Part shown: positions 9,198-17,970 of the stretch, piece after piece
How the letters are laid out: every line of letters starts with the position of its first letter
Numbering within the stretch: the first letter of the stretch is position 1
NCBI GenBank assembly: GCA_002428525.1
Contig: DIWU01000011.1
Coordinates: 92,679 to 156,678, forward strand
DNA length: 64,000 nt
Direction of reading: 5' to 3'
DNA from: a bacterium UBP14_UBA6098
GTDB taxonomy: Bacteria; UBP14; UBA6098
Notes under the pieces: generated by a model
Database searches by the model: none
What the model saw: the letters and a program-made list of their open reading frames with translations, nothing else
What the model was told of the DNA's origin: nothing
Program-made: the position numbers and the translations under genes

Positions 9198-10583
9198 ATG
9201 CCGCGCTCCGATTTACAGAGCTTCGGGGAAACCTCGGAGGGCGTGCTTCCCTCATCGGCACCGCCACTCGGGTCGTTTAAAACCGTCGTTCCGGCGGTTA
9301 TCGACCTGCTTTCGATGACGCTCATCATCACCCTAGATGGGATCATCTTGGGGCATTATAGCAGTTCCGCGCTGGCGGGCGGCGGGATCGCGCTGTATGT
9401 CCTCTTCTTCATGTTCACGATTTTCCTTACCTTCGTGATTGGCGCCGCTGTGCCGATAGCCCGTCTTTTGGGCGCGAACGACAGGGTCGGCGCATCGATT
9501 CTTTTCGGCAAAGCGTTGTCCACAGCCCTGATTTTCGGTGTTGCCTTCGCCGCGATCGCCTTCTCCTTCAAGGGCTTTATCTTCAAGACGATCTTCGGAA
9601 CCACCGGTGAGATCCTGCGCTCCGCCGACGGTTATTTCTCGATGCTCGCGCTCTTTATGCCCTTTATCGCGCTGAATTTCACCGGCACAGGGATCCTTCG
9701 CTCGATCGGCGATTCGAGCTCTTCGATGAAGATCAACCTCACCGCAAATCTGATCCACGCCTCCTTGGCGGTGCTTTTCGTTTACGGCCACGAGGCCTTG
9801 GGCATTCCCGCGATGGGGGCTTTGGGCGCGGCACTCGCGCTCGGGATCGCGCAGACTATCGGCTTCGCAATCCAGCTCCGATTTCTGCTTGGAAAAAGAA
9901 CCCTTGTCGAGCTTCGCCTTCGCGATATGCTTAAGCCGCAAGCAAGTTTGATCAAGCAGATCATAAAAACCGGCTTCCCCGTGACTATGGAACAGCTCAT
10001 TTGGATGGGCGGCCAACTCGTGCTCATCGCATTTATCTCACGCATCGGCTATCGCGAGCTTGCGGCGCACCAGATTGTCGTTCGGCTAAGTCAGACTCTC
10101 GGGGTGATCTATCAGGGCTATGCCTTCGCGAATATGGCCCTCTGCGGCCACCGAATCGGGGCCTGCGACGAGCGAGCCGTTGTGAAAATCGCCCGTAAGA
10201 TGCGCGCTCTCAGCGTGAGCACAGGTTTTCTTGTCGGCCTTGGAATCCTGTTTCTTAAAAACCCTATCGCCCGGCTCTTCACCAGCGACCCGAGCGTGAT
10301 AGTCCTTTTCCTCCAGCTCGCCCCGCTCCTCGCGATGCTTCAAGTTCCCAAATCACTCACAATGATAACCTCGAGCGAGCTTCGCGCGCGCGGCGATCTC
10401 GTTTTCATCTTGATTGTTTGCATGATAACCGTTCCGCTCGATATTATGGGGCTTTCGGCGGTCTTTGTTTTCGCATTCGGTTGGGGAATCGCCGGTATTT
10501 GGCTCGCGCATATCATCGACGAGATCGTTCGAATCATAATTCATCTAAGGCGCCTTTCGCGCAAGATTACTAAGATCATTTAA
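9198..10583 (+). CDS. MATE family efflux transporter
   Basis: 461 residues with about 12 predicted membrane segments in two homologous halves. The conserved MATE features include IKTGFPVTMEQLIWMGGQ at the start of the second half and an N-terminal half resembling NorM/DinF proteins. These inner-membrane antiporters export cationic drugs or metabolites using Na+ or H+ gradients, and related MOP-superfamily members flip lipid-linked molecules. The start lies 12 bases after the inositol-phosphate synthase stop with GGGG-rich sequence before it, so co-transcription is likely. Whether it exports a drug or an inositol-lipid-related compound cannot be told from sequence. Confidence 0.85.
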   Translation: MPRSDLQSFGETSEGVLPSSAPPLGSFKTVVPAVIDLLSMTLIITLDGIILGHYSSSALAGGGIALYVLFFMFTIFLTFVIGAAVPIARLLGANDRVGASILFGKALSTALIFGVAFAAIAFSFKGFIFKTIFGTTGEILRSADGYFSMLALFMPFIALNFTGTGILRSIGDSSSSMKINLTANLIHASLAVLFVYGHEALGIPAMGALGAALALGIAQTIGFAIQLRFLLGKRTLVELRLRDMLKPQASLIKQIIKTGFPVTMEQLIWMGGQLVLIAFISRIGYRELAAHQIVVRLSQTLGVIYQGYAFANMALCGHRIGACDERAVVKIARKMRALSVSTGFLVGLGILFLKNPIARLFTSDPSVIVLFLQLAPLLAMLQVPKSLTMITSSELRARGDLVFILIVCMITVPLDIMGLSAVFVFAFGWGIAGIWLAHIIDEIVRIIIHLRRLSRKITKII

Positions 10584-10677
10584 ACTTAATCAATACTTTG
10601 GCTTAACAAAGCATTCCCAATCTTCAGCGGCCTTTGCTTCGTCGATGTGTCGATAGTGACTCATGCGGAAAAAAAAC

Positions 10678-10703
10678 CCCACCCGATAAAATAATCGAGT
10701 GGG
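10678..10703 (-). terminator. Terminator hairpin between convergent genes
   Basis: Inverted repeat of 10-bp arms with one mismatch (CCCACCCGAT / ATCGAGTGGG) and a 6-base loop. On the minus strand it is followed by a run of eight T, giving a strong intrinsic terminator for the 10753-12450 gene. On the plus strand it is followed by ATTTT and may also serve the MATE gene. Confidence 0.75.
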
Positions 10704-10752
10704 ATTTTCATAAAACCCGTAAGTCTTTGACAGGGTTCTAATTCGGAAAGGC

Positions 10753-12450
10753 CTATTTCGCAAAGACCGCCTTTGCAGTGAATGTCTTCTCGGCTGAATG
10801 GATTCTGAAGAAATAGACTCCGGCCGGTAACCCCTCGGGCGCGGTCCAATCGTAGTTAAGCCGTTTCGGCCCGAGGCTCTCCCTATGGATTAATCTGCCC
10901 GAGATGTCGAAAACCTCGATCTCATCGATATTAGCGCCGCCACTGGCTATAATCCGCGTGGTCGAGTTGAAGGGATTCGGTGAAAGCGCGATCCCGGGCT
11001 GTTCGGGGCGCGAAACCTCGTCGATACCATCGAGGAACCGGACGATGAATGTCACCCATGCGACATTCTCCGTGTCGTCAACTGTGACATTAAGCGAACA
11101 AGGGATGATCAAGGCGAGCGGGTTCGGGTGAATCGCCCGGACATTGTATGTCCCCGCCGCGGGAAGGGCGATATAGGCATAACCGCTGTCGTTTGTGACA
11201 GCCAAAGACCATGTTCCGCCAATGGGCCGCCATTCGACAAAGAGCGACTCGACACCTGCAAACGCGCTGTCCATCGCCACAACCTCGATACCGTAATCGA
11301 TAGTCGGGCCGCTGTCGCCGGAGAAGCTGACATAGTTATACGGGTCGGTGAAATCTACATAAACCCTCTCGCTTGTCGGCGTGAAGACGATTCCGTCCAT
11401 CGAGGGCTCGACGATATAGTAGCCTGGGGCATAGGTATAAAAATATGCGTAACCGTCAAAGTCGGTATTGATAATCGTCGCAGGCCCGCCGGTATCGGCG
11501 GTGAAACTCACCGGAACAGCTATCATGGGGTTGCCGTAACAGTCCGTCACCCAAGCCTCGATCATCATCTCGTCGGGGATAGTGTCGGAGTAAAGCACAA
11601 AATCGTAGCCGATCAGGGAATCGCCCGAGGTGAGATAAACAGAGTATTCTTCAGGAACCGAATAGGAAGAACCCGAGGACCAACAATAGATATCATAGGA
11701 ATCCCCCGAGGGCAGGCCTATAGTGTATGATCCCGAGGCATCGGTGTATGTATTATACGAGAACCCCAAGGTGAAACCAAAGGCATAAATCTCCGCCCAA
11801 GGCGCAGGAGAGCCGTCGGAATAGGTTACATTTCCACTCACGAAGGCATCGACCGGCGGCGGTGGATTGAGGACGAAATCGAAACCGGTCAATGTATCCC
11901 CCGAGGCAATGGTAATAATATGCTCGGCAGGATCGGAAACATAACCGTATAGCCAGCAACTCATTTCATATGTGTACCCCCCCGGAAGCTCGAAGAAGAA
12001 ATAGCCGGAGGCATCGGTGTAGGTGTCGTAATCGAAGGGCGAAGACTCCGACCAAGCATAAACCTCGACTGAAGGCGCCGGTGTGCCGCCTTCAAAGGTG
12101 ATATAGCCCGAGATCATAGCATCCGGCGTCGGGGGTGTGCGCACAGAGAAATCATAACCGGTGAGGCTGTCAGTTGAAGTCGCAACGTAAACCTCATAAT
12201 CCCAAGGTGTTGTGATAACGCTATAATCGGGATAAAGGGTGTAATAACCGGGTTCCACCCCCGCGAAAATAAAATTGCCGGACATCGCGGTTGATGTGGA
12301 TTCATAATACGAATCCCCTGACAGATAAATCGTAAGGCCGGGATACGGCGCGCCCAACTCGTCGGTTGCCCTTCCCGAGACATAAGCGCCGAACAACGAA
12401 AATACCGCAACCATAATGCAAACCAAGACTACATCGAGCCTTTTCATCAT
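10753..12450 (-). CDS. Secreted protein with carboxypeptidase-regulatory-like repeats and type IX sorting domain
   Basis: 565 residues. Two consecutive ATG codons follow GGAGAG; the second (12447) has the better spacing. An N-terminal hydrophobic segment (residues 5-20) acts as signal peptide. Four or five repeats of about 75 residues follow, each resembling CarboxypepD_reg/SdrD-like beta-sandwiches (e.g. VSGNVTYSDGSPAPWAEIYA, LTGYDF). A further Ig-like stretch leads to a C-terminal Por-type sorting domain with LSPNPFNSTTRI, a WTAPEGLPAGVYFF turn and a final basic strand. This architecture indicates export through a type IX-like system and surface anchoring or release. No enzymatic domain is visible, so a structural or adhesive role is likely. 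Confidence 0.87.
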   Translation of the reverse strand: MMKRLDVVLVCIMVAVFSLFGAYVSGRATDELGAPYPGLTIYLSGDSYYESTSTAMSGNFIFAGVEPGYYTLYPDYSVITTPWDYEVYVATSTDSLTGYDFSVRTPPTPDAMISGYITFEGGTPAPSVEVYAWSESSPFDYDTYTDASGYFFFELPGGYTYEMSCWLYGYVSDPAEHIITIASGDTLTGFDFVLNPPPPVDAFVSGNVTYSDGSPAPWAEIYAFGFTLGFSYNTYTDASGSYTIGLPSGDSYDIYCWSSGSSYSVPEEYSVYLTSGDSLIGYDFVLYSDTIPDEMMIEAWVTDCYGNPMIAVPVSFTADTGGPATIINTDFDGYAYFYTYAPGYYIVEPSMDGIVFTPTSERVYVDFTDPYNYVSFSGDSGPTIDYGIEVVAMDSAFAGVESLFVEWRPIGGTWSLAVTNDSGYAYIALPAAGTYNVRAIHPNPLALIIPCSLNVTVDDTENVAWVTFIVRFLDGIDEVSRPEQPGIALSPNPFNSTTRIIASGGANIDEIEVFDISGRLIHRESLGPKRLNYDWTAPEGLPAGVYFFRIHSAEKTFTAKAVFAK

Positions 12451-12567
12451 TCTCTCCTATTTTTCCGTTTGATTTTAGTAATAATATTGCATTCGCTTTT
12501 TCTTTTAGCAATATGAATTTATAAAATTTTAAGCGGATACAAATTTTTGGCTCGGAGTTTTCAGGCC

Positions 12568-13461
12568 TCATTGTCCTATCGAGACGAGGACGGCGCCGCC
12601 GACCGCGAGTATAATTCCCGTAATCCTAAGCGGCGTGATCTTTTCCTTCAGGAAAAGCGCGGCGAAAAGGAATACAAAGATATTGCTCGTTTGGTTGAGT
12701 GCGGCCGTAGTCGAAACTTGGCCGAACTTCATGCCCGCAATCCAAAGGATCATCGCAAAGTATGTCCCGACGAGCGTTCCCGAGAGGGTGAACTTGAGGC
12801 TTCCTGTCGTTTTTAAGGAGGATAGAATCGCGCCGCGTTTTGGGTCGATAGCGAGATAGACGATCAGCGCGCCGAGTCCGCCTACTATACGGATCTCCGT
12901 CGCCCAGAGAACATTCATCTCGCCGAGGAAGGGCTTCATAATCACCACTCCGAGGGCGATTGTCGCGTTCGCGAGGATTATCGCGACTATCCCCCGCCTC
13001 CAATTCCCTGCGGGGAGCTTTGCCTTTTCGAGGTTTGCGAAAAAAATCGCCGAGATTATCGCGGCGACGCCGATAAGTTGAAGCGGGGCAAGCCGTTCCC
13101 CGAGGAAAAGGAAAGACAGAGCGATAATTATCGGGCCGTAAATACACCCCGCGATAGCCGAAAGCCCCGCGCCGAGGTTGTTAAGTCCGATAAAGAAAAG
13201 CGTGTCCGCGATTCCGATCCCCAAGACGCCGCTCAGAAGCAGAGCGCCGAGCGCCTTCGGGCTGATGTCCGCGGAAAACCCGCCGCCGAAGATCATGATT
13301 GTCGGTATCAACAGGACAAACGCGACAACGCCCTTAAAAAGATTCAGCGCGATCGGATGAACCGACTCGCCGCTCTTCTTGAAAAGAATCACCGCCAGCG
13401 CCCAAACGACTGCGGTTGCTATCGCTAAAATCTCACCGGTATAGCTTTGAATTAGTTCCAT
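12568..13461 (-). CDS. EamA-family (drug/metabolite transporter superfamily) permease
   Basis: 297 residues, about ten hydrophobic segments, in two EamA repeats of five segments each (second starts near residue 150). Motifs such as SVHPIALNLFKGVVAF, LFLGERLAPLQLIGVAAI and FLKEKITPLRITGIILAVGG are the standard helix-4/5 signatures of the family. These inner-membrane proteins export amino acids, nucleosides or other small molecules; the substrate cannot be predicted here. The gene stands alone between two secreted-protein genes, with a terminator (13524-13546) between it and its upstream neighbour, so it probably has its own promoter. Confidence 0.88.
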   Translation of the reverse strand: MELIQSYTGEILAIATAVVWALAVILFKKSGESVHPIALNLFKGVVAFVLLIPTIMIFGGGFSADISPKALGALLLSGVLGIGIADTLFFIGLNNLGAGLSAIAGCIYGPIIIALSFLFLGERLAPLQLIGVAAIISAIFFANLEKAKLPAGNWRRGIVAIILANATIALGVVIMKPFLGEMNVLWATEIRIVGGLGALIVYLAIDPKRGAILSSLKTTGSLKFTLSGTLVGTYFAMILWIAGMKFGQVSTTAALNQTSNIFVFLFAALFLKEKITPLRITGIILAVGGAVLVSIGQ

Positions 13462-13523
13462 AATCAGCGCGAAAGATATTCTTCGACAATCGTGAATTCA
13501 AGACCAAACTTCGGGCAAAATAA

Positions 13524-13546
13524 AACCGCCCTCAACGAGGGCGGTT
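13524..13546 (-). terminator. Intrinsic terminator after the TolB-like gene
   Basis: Perfect 10-bp inverted repeat AACCGCCCTC / GAGGGCGGTT with a 3-base loop. On the minus strand it is followed by TTATTTTG. It lies 25 bases after the stop of the 13571-15061 gene. Confidence 0.85.
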
Positions 13547-13570
13547 CCCCAGTAGTCACCTACGCTAAAC

Positions 13571-15061
13571 TTATTTCTTCGCCGGGGCAGGTTTAACACC
13601 GCCGAGGGAGATTATCATATCGGAATCTTTGATATTCTTAGGATAAATATATTGTTTCCCGGGCATTATCTCGAGGGCGATATCGCCGGCGACCCTCCGA
13701 AAACCCTCGTTATAGTAAATCTTCGTCCACGGCAGATTCTTTTCATCCTTCGCGTTGCCGACCTCGACAACAATGAAACCTCTCGAACGAAGGTCCTCCG
13801 CTACCTCCTCCGCCCAACCCTCAATACTCGTCGTGTTCAGCACCTTGATTCGAGGCTTTGCCGCCGGATCGAAAAGGAAGTCCGTTTGATGAGCCGCGTC
13901 GAATTTGACAACAACCGTATTAGCACCAAGGCTTTGAAGGTCCGGGTGATCGTATTTCTCGATACCCATATCCGGGTTGATCCGATAGATATCGAAACCG
14001 GTAGTGGCGAAATCGTCCCTGTCCGAATGGAAATATATATAATCGCGATAAACGCCGCCGTCCTTAGTATAAGCCCATTCCGGCGCGAGGTCGCGCGCGA
14101 CCTGACTGAAGGTCTTTTGGAAATGCTCGCCGGTCTCGATATTGGCGATCCAGATATTCCAATACTCCATCGTTCGATAGTCGGTGAAGCTCTCGGGGCC
14201 GATCTGCCCCCCGCGCGAGTAGGCTATCCACTTGCCGTTCGGCGACCAACACGGGCTGATCTCATGTCCCGAATGCGTCGTTAATTGTGTGCTGGATTTG
14301 CCGTCTATATCCATGATCCAAATATCGTGAGTTCCGGATTTAAAGCTCGAATAAACAATCTTCTTCCCATCCGGAGAGATCTTGGGGTCGAAACCTGCGC
14401 CGAGATCTGTGACCCGAGAACCGTTGATATCCATTCTGTAAATCCTTGGGAGCCAAACACTTTCGTCTGTTTGGAGCCACGGCGCGGTCGGGTAGAACAT
14501 ATGTTTGCATATTTGAATCGGCGAGGGAAGGAACTGTTCGCCGCGCGAAAAAACAATGAAACTCCCATCCGGGCTGACATCTCCAGTGTAATCGTAGGTT
14601 CCCGTCCACGAGATTTTCTGGGTTCCGCCCAAACCGGACGGCGATTGCGCCCAAATACTTGGAAATCCTCCGCGAACGCTTGTGAATAGGAGCCGCGAGC
14701 CATCGGGGAACCACACGGGATAGAAATCGTCGGCCGGGCTGTTTGTCACCCTTTGGAATCCACCGGCGCCATCAACTCCGGTGACCCAAATATCGAAATC
14801 CCCGCCCTTGAGGTAAAAATCGCCCTCTTCCCAGCTTTCGAAGGCGACAAACTCGCCGTTCGGTGAAACACTTGGCGAACATTCGTGCATCGGCCTGCTT
14901 GTGATTCGAACCATTGTAGCCGCTTCCTCGGCGCCACTTCTTTGGACATCCGCAGGACACGAGTTTGCGCTATCTGGAATATATGTCGATTGGCACGTCC
15001 CGCCTAACATCGGCAATATGACGATTACAGCAATTAAAAAACTAATAATCTTTCTCGCCAT
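13571..15061 (-). CDS. TolB-like beta-propeller protein with C-terminal LytR_C domain
   Basis: 496 residues from the ATG preceded by AAGGAG; an ATG 11 codons upstream lacks such a site. A signal peptide lies at residues 1-23; the following Cys has a poor lipobox, so lipidation is doubtful. Residues ~55-370 contain five or more WD40/PD40 blades of the TolB type (SPNGEFVAFES, PDGSRLLFTS, SPDGKKIVYSS, SPNGKWIAYSRGG). Residues ~405-490 resemble the LytR_C domain (IKVLNTTSIEGWAEEVAEDL...GF..VEVGNAKDE), found in envelope-associated LytR-CpsA-Psr proteins. The combination suggests a periplasmic envelope scaffold. It is not adjacent to tol-pal genes. Exact role unknown. Confidence 0.82.
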   Translation of the reverse strand: MARKIISFLIAVIVILPMLGGTCQSTYIPDSANSCPADVQRSGAEEAATMVRITSRPMHECSPSVSPNGEFVAFESWEEGDFYLKGGDFDIWVTGVDGAGGFQRVTNSPADDFYPVWFPDGSRLLFTSVRGGFPSIWAQSPSGLGGTQKISWTGTYDYTGDVSPDGSFIVFSRGEQFLPSPIQICKHMFYPTAPWLQTDESVWLPRIYRMDINGSRVTDLGAGFDPKISPDGKKIVYSSFKSGTHDIWIMDIDGKSSTQLTTHSGHEISPCWSPNGKWIAYSRGGQIGPESFTDYRTMEYWNIWIANIETGEHFQKTFSQVARDLAPEWAYTKDGGVYRDYIYFHSDRDDFATTGFDIYRINPDMGIEKYDHPDLQSLGANTVVVKFDAAHQTDFLFDPAAKPRIKVLNTTSIEGWAEEVAEDLRSRGFIVVEVGNAKDEKNLPWTKIYYNEGFRRVAGDIALEIMPGKQYIYPKNIKDSDMIISLGGVKPAPAKK

Positions 15062-15117
15062 ATCCTGCTCCTTTCGCCGAAACAAGCTCAGCAAAGAATA
15101 AACTAACCTATATCGAG

Positions 15118-15146
15118 AAATTACAAACGTGACATGGCTTTGTCAA
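15118..15146 (-). promoter_or_regulatory. Promoter for the TolB/LytR_C gene
   Basis: Minus-strand TTGACA (15141-15146), a 17-base spacer, then TAATTT (15118-15123), 57 bases before the ATG at 15061. The surrounding stretch 15147-15312 is AT-rich and otherwise holds nothing I recognise. Confidence 0.6.
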
Positions 15147-15312
15147 GTTGATTTTGAAAATAGTTTAAGTTTTTGATTTTAACTTATTGCATTACATTGT
15201 GTTATGATCTTTAAAAAACTTTTCCGCTAACCACTATTTACCTTATCTCATTATTATACATAATGATATATATATCACTTGTTTTTTTACTTGAATTTAA
15301 ACGCTAATGAGA

Positions 15313-16401
15313 TTACTTGGTTGCAGGCGTTATGTCTTTAACTACCTTGCAGTTATTGACATACACCTCGGGCATCGGGCCATGTTTACCGAAGCGGCGA
15401 ATAGCGTTTATCGCCTCTTGATGCTCCGTTAAATCTCGAGTAAACCAATGCGTGCCGTCTTCGTTCGAGACGAAGAAAACATAGTCGGTTGAATCCGGCC
15501 AAAGTGCCGCGTAAATCGAGCCGATTCCCGGGTTACAGATCGCTCCCGGCGGTAAACCGGCATATCTATATGTGTTGTAAGGACTTGTCGATGTATCGAG
15601 GTCGGCTCGTGTCAGAGGACGATCGAAACTTTGAAGGCCGTAAATGACAGTCGGATCGGCCTGAAGAAGCATACCCTTGCGCAAACGGTTGTGATAGACA
15701 CTTGAGATCACCGGGCGCTCCCAATGCGCCTTCGCCTCGGCCTCGATTATGCTCGCCAAGGTAAGCAACTGAGCCCTCGACAAACGTAACTCGTTGGCTC
15801 GTTGCGACATAACCTCATCCCATTTTGAAGTGAAATGCTTAAACATTCGATCGATGAGAAAACTCGCATTCACGGACTCGGGCAGGCTGTAGGTTTCAGG
15901 ATACAGATAGCCCTCCATGCTCGGAGCGCTTATTCCGTAAGCTCTCAGCGTCGAAGTATCGAAACAGCTTTGGACAAACTCGGTCGAATCGATGCCTACA
16001 CTGTCGCGCGCGATTCGCGCGATCGCGAAGATCGTCGATCCCTCGGGGATTGTCACCATTATATCGAAATAACCCGCACTTGTAAGCGCTTTAGCTAATC
16101 CTATGGGCGATAGAGGCTTATCGAATATATATTTGCCGGCGCGGATCTTGCGGTCGAGCCTGAAAACCCTCGCCGCGGTCTCGAATTTCCATGCCTCTTC
16201 GACAAGGTCTGCATCTTGCAGAATATCGCTGATATCGGAAAGTGAAGCACCGCGTGGAATCGTGACTCTAATCGGCTCGGAATAACTCATGCCGGTGGGA
16301 ACCGAGTAAATCTCGATGAAAAGTAGAATAGCGACTGTTAGAATGCCGAGGAATCCTATCGCGAAAACCGGTAAGATTTTATTTTTCAATACCTTATCCA
16401 T
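15313..16401 (-). CDS. mltG: Endolytic murein transglycosylase MltG
   Basis: 362 residues: one N-terminal transmembrane helix (about residues 9-32), then the YceG/MltG ectodomain. The catalytic glutamate corresponds to E220 in LASIIEAEAK, with downstream VYHNRLRKGMLLQADPTVIYGL and YNTYRYAGLPPGAICNPG, both family hallmarks. The enzyme cleaves nascent glycan strands at the inner membrane and is thought to set glycan length. It overlaps the ruvX stop by 8 bases; this ruvX-mltG (yqgF-yceG) neighbourhood is common in bacteria. Complete and with no missing key residue. Confidence 0.93.
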   Translation of the reverse strand: MDKVLKNKILPVFAIGFLGILTVAILLFIEIYSVPTGMSYSEPIRVTIPRGASLSDISDILQDADLVEEAWKFETAARVFRLDRKIRAGKYIFDKPLSPIGLAKALTSAGYFDIMVTIPEGSTIFAIARIARDSVGIDSTEFVQSCFDTSTLRAYGISAPSMEGYLYPETYSLPESVNASFLIDRMFKHFTSKWDEVMSQRANELRLSRAQLLTLASIIEAEAKAHWERPVISSVYHNRLRKGMLLQADPTVIYGLQSFDRPLTRADLDTSTSPYNTYRYAGLPPGAICNPGIGSIYAALWPDSTDYVFFVSNEDGTHWFTRDLTEHQEAINAIRRFGKHGPMPEVYVNNCKVVKDITPATK

Positions 16402-16816
16402 TATCTTTTGACTCGAGAAAGGCTTGTAGAATCAACGAAGCCGCGATGGAATCGACCTTAGCTTTGTCGCGGCTCGGCTTGCCGCCGAGGGTGTGGATCG
16501 CGTTTTGGGCCTCGACACTTGTGAAACGCTCATCTATTAAATGCATGCCTATCTCCGGTAATGTTCTTGAAAGAGCATTCATTAACTCTTTGATATTTAA
16601 GAAGATAGGGCTTTCGTCTCCTGAAAGATGCAACGGCTTTCCAAAAACAATATCCGAGATATTCTCTTCCTGAATAATCCGGCAAATCCTTTCGACAAGG
16701 GACTCCAAACCATCATTTGGAATCGTTCGCCAAGGTTGAGCAATTATCCCCATCGAATCCGACAGCGCAAGTCCAACTCGCGCTAAGCCGAAATCGATTC
16801 CAAGATACCTCGGCAC
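16394..16816 (-). CDS. ruvX: Putative pre-16S rRNA nuclease / Holliday-junction-resolvase-like protein (YqgF)
   Basis: 140 residues from GTG at 16816, two bases after the stop of the glycosyltransferase gene; the longer frame would extend 22 meaningless residues into that gene. The RNase H-like fold is marked by LGIDFGLARVGLALSD, VFGKPLHLSG, IDERFTSVEAQ and the terminal KVDSIAASLILQAFLE, with the acidic residues expected for metal binding. In E. coli YqgF is needed for 5' maturation of 16S rRNA. Translation is probably coupled to both neighbours (2-base gap upstream, 8-base overlap downstream). Confidence 0.9.
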   Translation of the reverse strand: MPRYLGIDFGLARVGLALSDSMGIIAQPWRTIPNDGLESLVERICRIIQEENISDIVFGKPLHLSGDESPIFLNIKELMNALSRTLPEIGMHLIDERFTSVEAQNAIHTLGGKPSRDKAKVDSIAASLILQAFLESKDNG

Positions 16817-16818
16817 CG

Positions 16819-17967
16819 CTAAAAATCTCCGCTTAGGACATCTCGAATCGTGCGGTCGGTTTCCTCGGCGGCGCGCTCCCAAGTGAAGCGCTCAGCCCAC
16901 TTTACAGCCGCTTCGGCCATTTGAGTGCGAAGTTCTTTCGAGGACAGAAGCGTGCAAACCTTCTCGGCAAGCATAGCCTCGTCGCCGAAGTCGAAGAGGA
17001 AGCCCGTCTCGCCCTCGATCACCGATTCCCTAAGGCCCGGGGCGTCCGAGACAACGACGGGAGTCCCGCAAGCCTGAGCCTCCATGCCGACAATGCCCCA
17101 TCCCTCTTTGGGGCTTGTGTTCACCGCAACCCACGCCCTTCTAAGATAATCGACCTTTTCGTTTATCGAGACGAAACCGGTGAAACAAACCTCCTCATCG
17201 GACAAGGCCAATTTGCGCGCTAATTCTTTAAGTGCGGGCAGGCCGTCGCCGGAACCGATGATAATAAGCCTCGCTCCAGATATTCGTTTGCGGATTTCGG
17301 GAAATGCTCTTAAAAGGACATCGACACGCTTGTAAGCCTTTATCCGGCCGAGATATACGATTGTCGGACATTCGTCCTCCGACACGGATGCATCGGGAAA
17401 GAACACATTGCGGCGAATGCCGTTATATATAACACGTATCTTTTCCCGACTGATACCGGCTCGAGTGAGGTCTTCAGCCGTCGATTCTGAAACGGATATA
17501 ATAGGTAACTTCTTATCACGATAGAGCTTAAGCGCCCTCGCTTCACCTAAAGAAACATACAGAGGGAATGGGAACAAATACCAAGGAAACTCCTTCCAGA
17601 TAGTGTTCCCAAAAAAGTGGTGAACCTGCACCAACACAGGGCAGTCGGCCCAGTTCGCCGCCATGAAAGGCATCTTGTTCATATCCTCGACGACGAGGTC
17701 GAAGCGTTTTCCCTCGGCGAGCATCCGCCGATATTCGCCCTTCACACGCATATCGAAGGTGTTGCGGTTCCCTTCGCTACGAACTATTCTCATTCCGTCG
17801 ATTTCGTCCTCGCGCGGGGCGCCGGAATGGGCGGTGCAGAGCAAAGTGACATCATACTCGAAATCGCGGGCAAGCCTTCCGTATATCTCGTGGAGATGGA
17901 CTTCGGCACCGCCGAAAAACGGATTCGTTATGTCCTGCCAGTTGATGACGAGTATATTCTTGCGCAA
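16819..17967 (-). CDS. Glycosyltransferase family 4 (GT-B fold)
   Basis: 382 residues starting at TTG (17967), three bases after the upstream stop and preceded by GGGGAG. The N-terminal domain has the GGAEVHLHEIYGRLA acceptor-side motif of GT4 proteins. The C-terminal domain carries VYLGRIKAYKRVDVLLRAF and the nucleotide-sugar site GWGIVGMEAQACGTPVVVSD with the E-x7-E pattern. It is a cytoplasmic or membrane-associated retaining transferase adding a sugar to a glycolipid, polysaccharide or protein glycan. It follows directly after a DUF2723 membrane glycosyltransferase, so both may serve one glycan pathway (inference). Donor and acceptor unknown. Confidence 0.9.
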   Translation of the reverse strand: MRKNILVINWQDITNPFFGGAEVHLHEIYGRLARDFEYDVTLLCTAHSGAPREDEIDGMRIVRSEGNRNTFDMRVKGEYRRMLAEGKRFDLVVEDMNKMPFMAANWADCPVLVQVHHFFGNTIWKEFPWYLFPFPLYVSLGEARALKLYRDKKLPIISVSESTAEDLTRAGISREKIRVIYNGIRRNVFFPDASVSEDECPTIVYLGRIKAYKRVDVLLRAFPEIRKRISGARLIIIGSGDGLPALKELARKLALSDEEVCFTGFVSINEKVDYLRRAWVAVNTSPKEGWGIVGMEAQACGTPVVVSDAPGLRESVIEGETGFLFDFGDEAMLAEKVCTLLSSKELRTQMAEAAVKWAERFTWERAAEETDRTIRDVLSGDF

Positions 17968-17970
17968 ATC

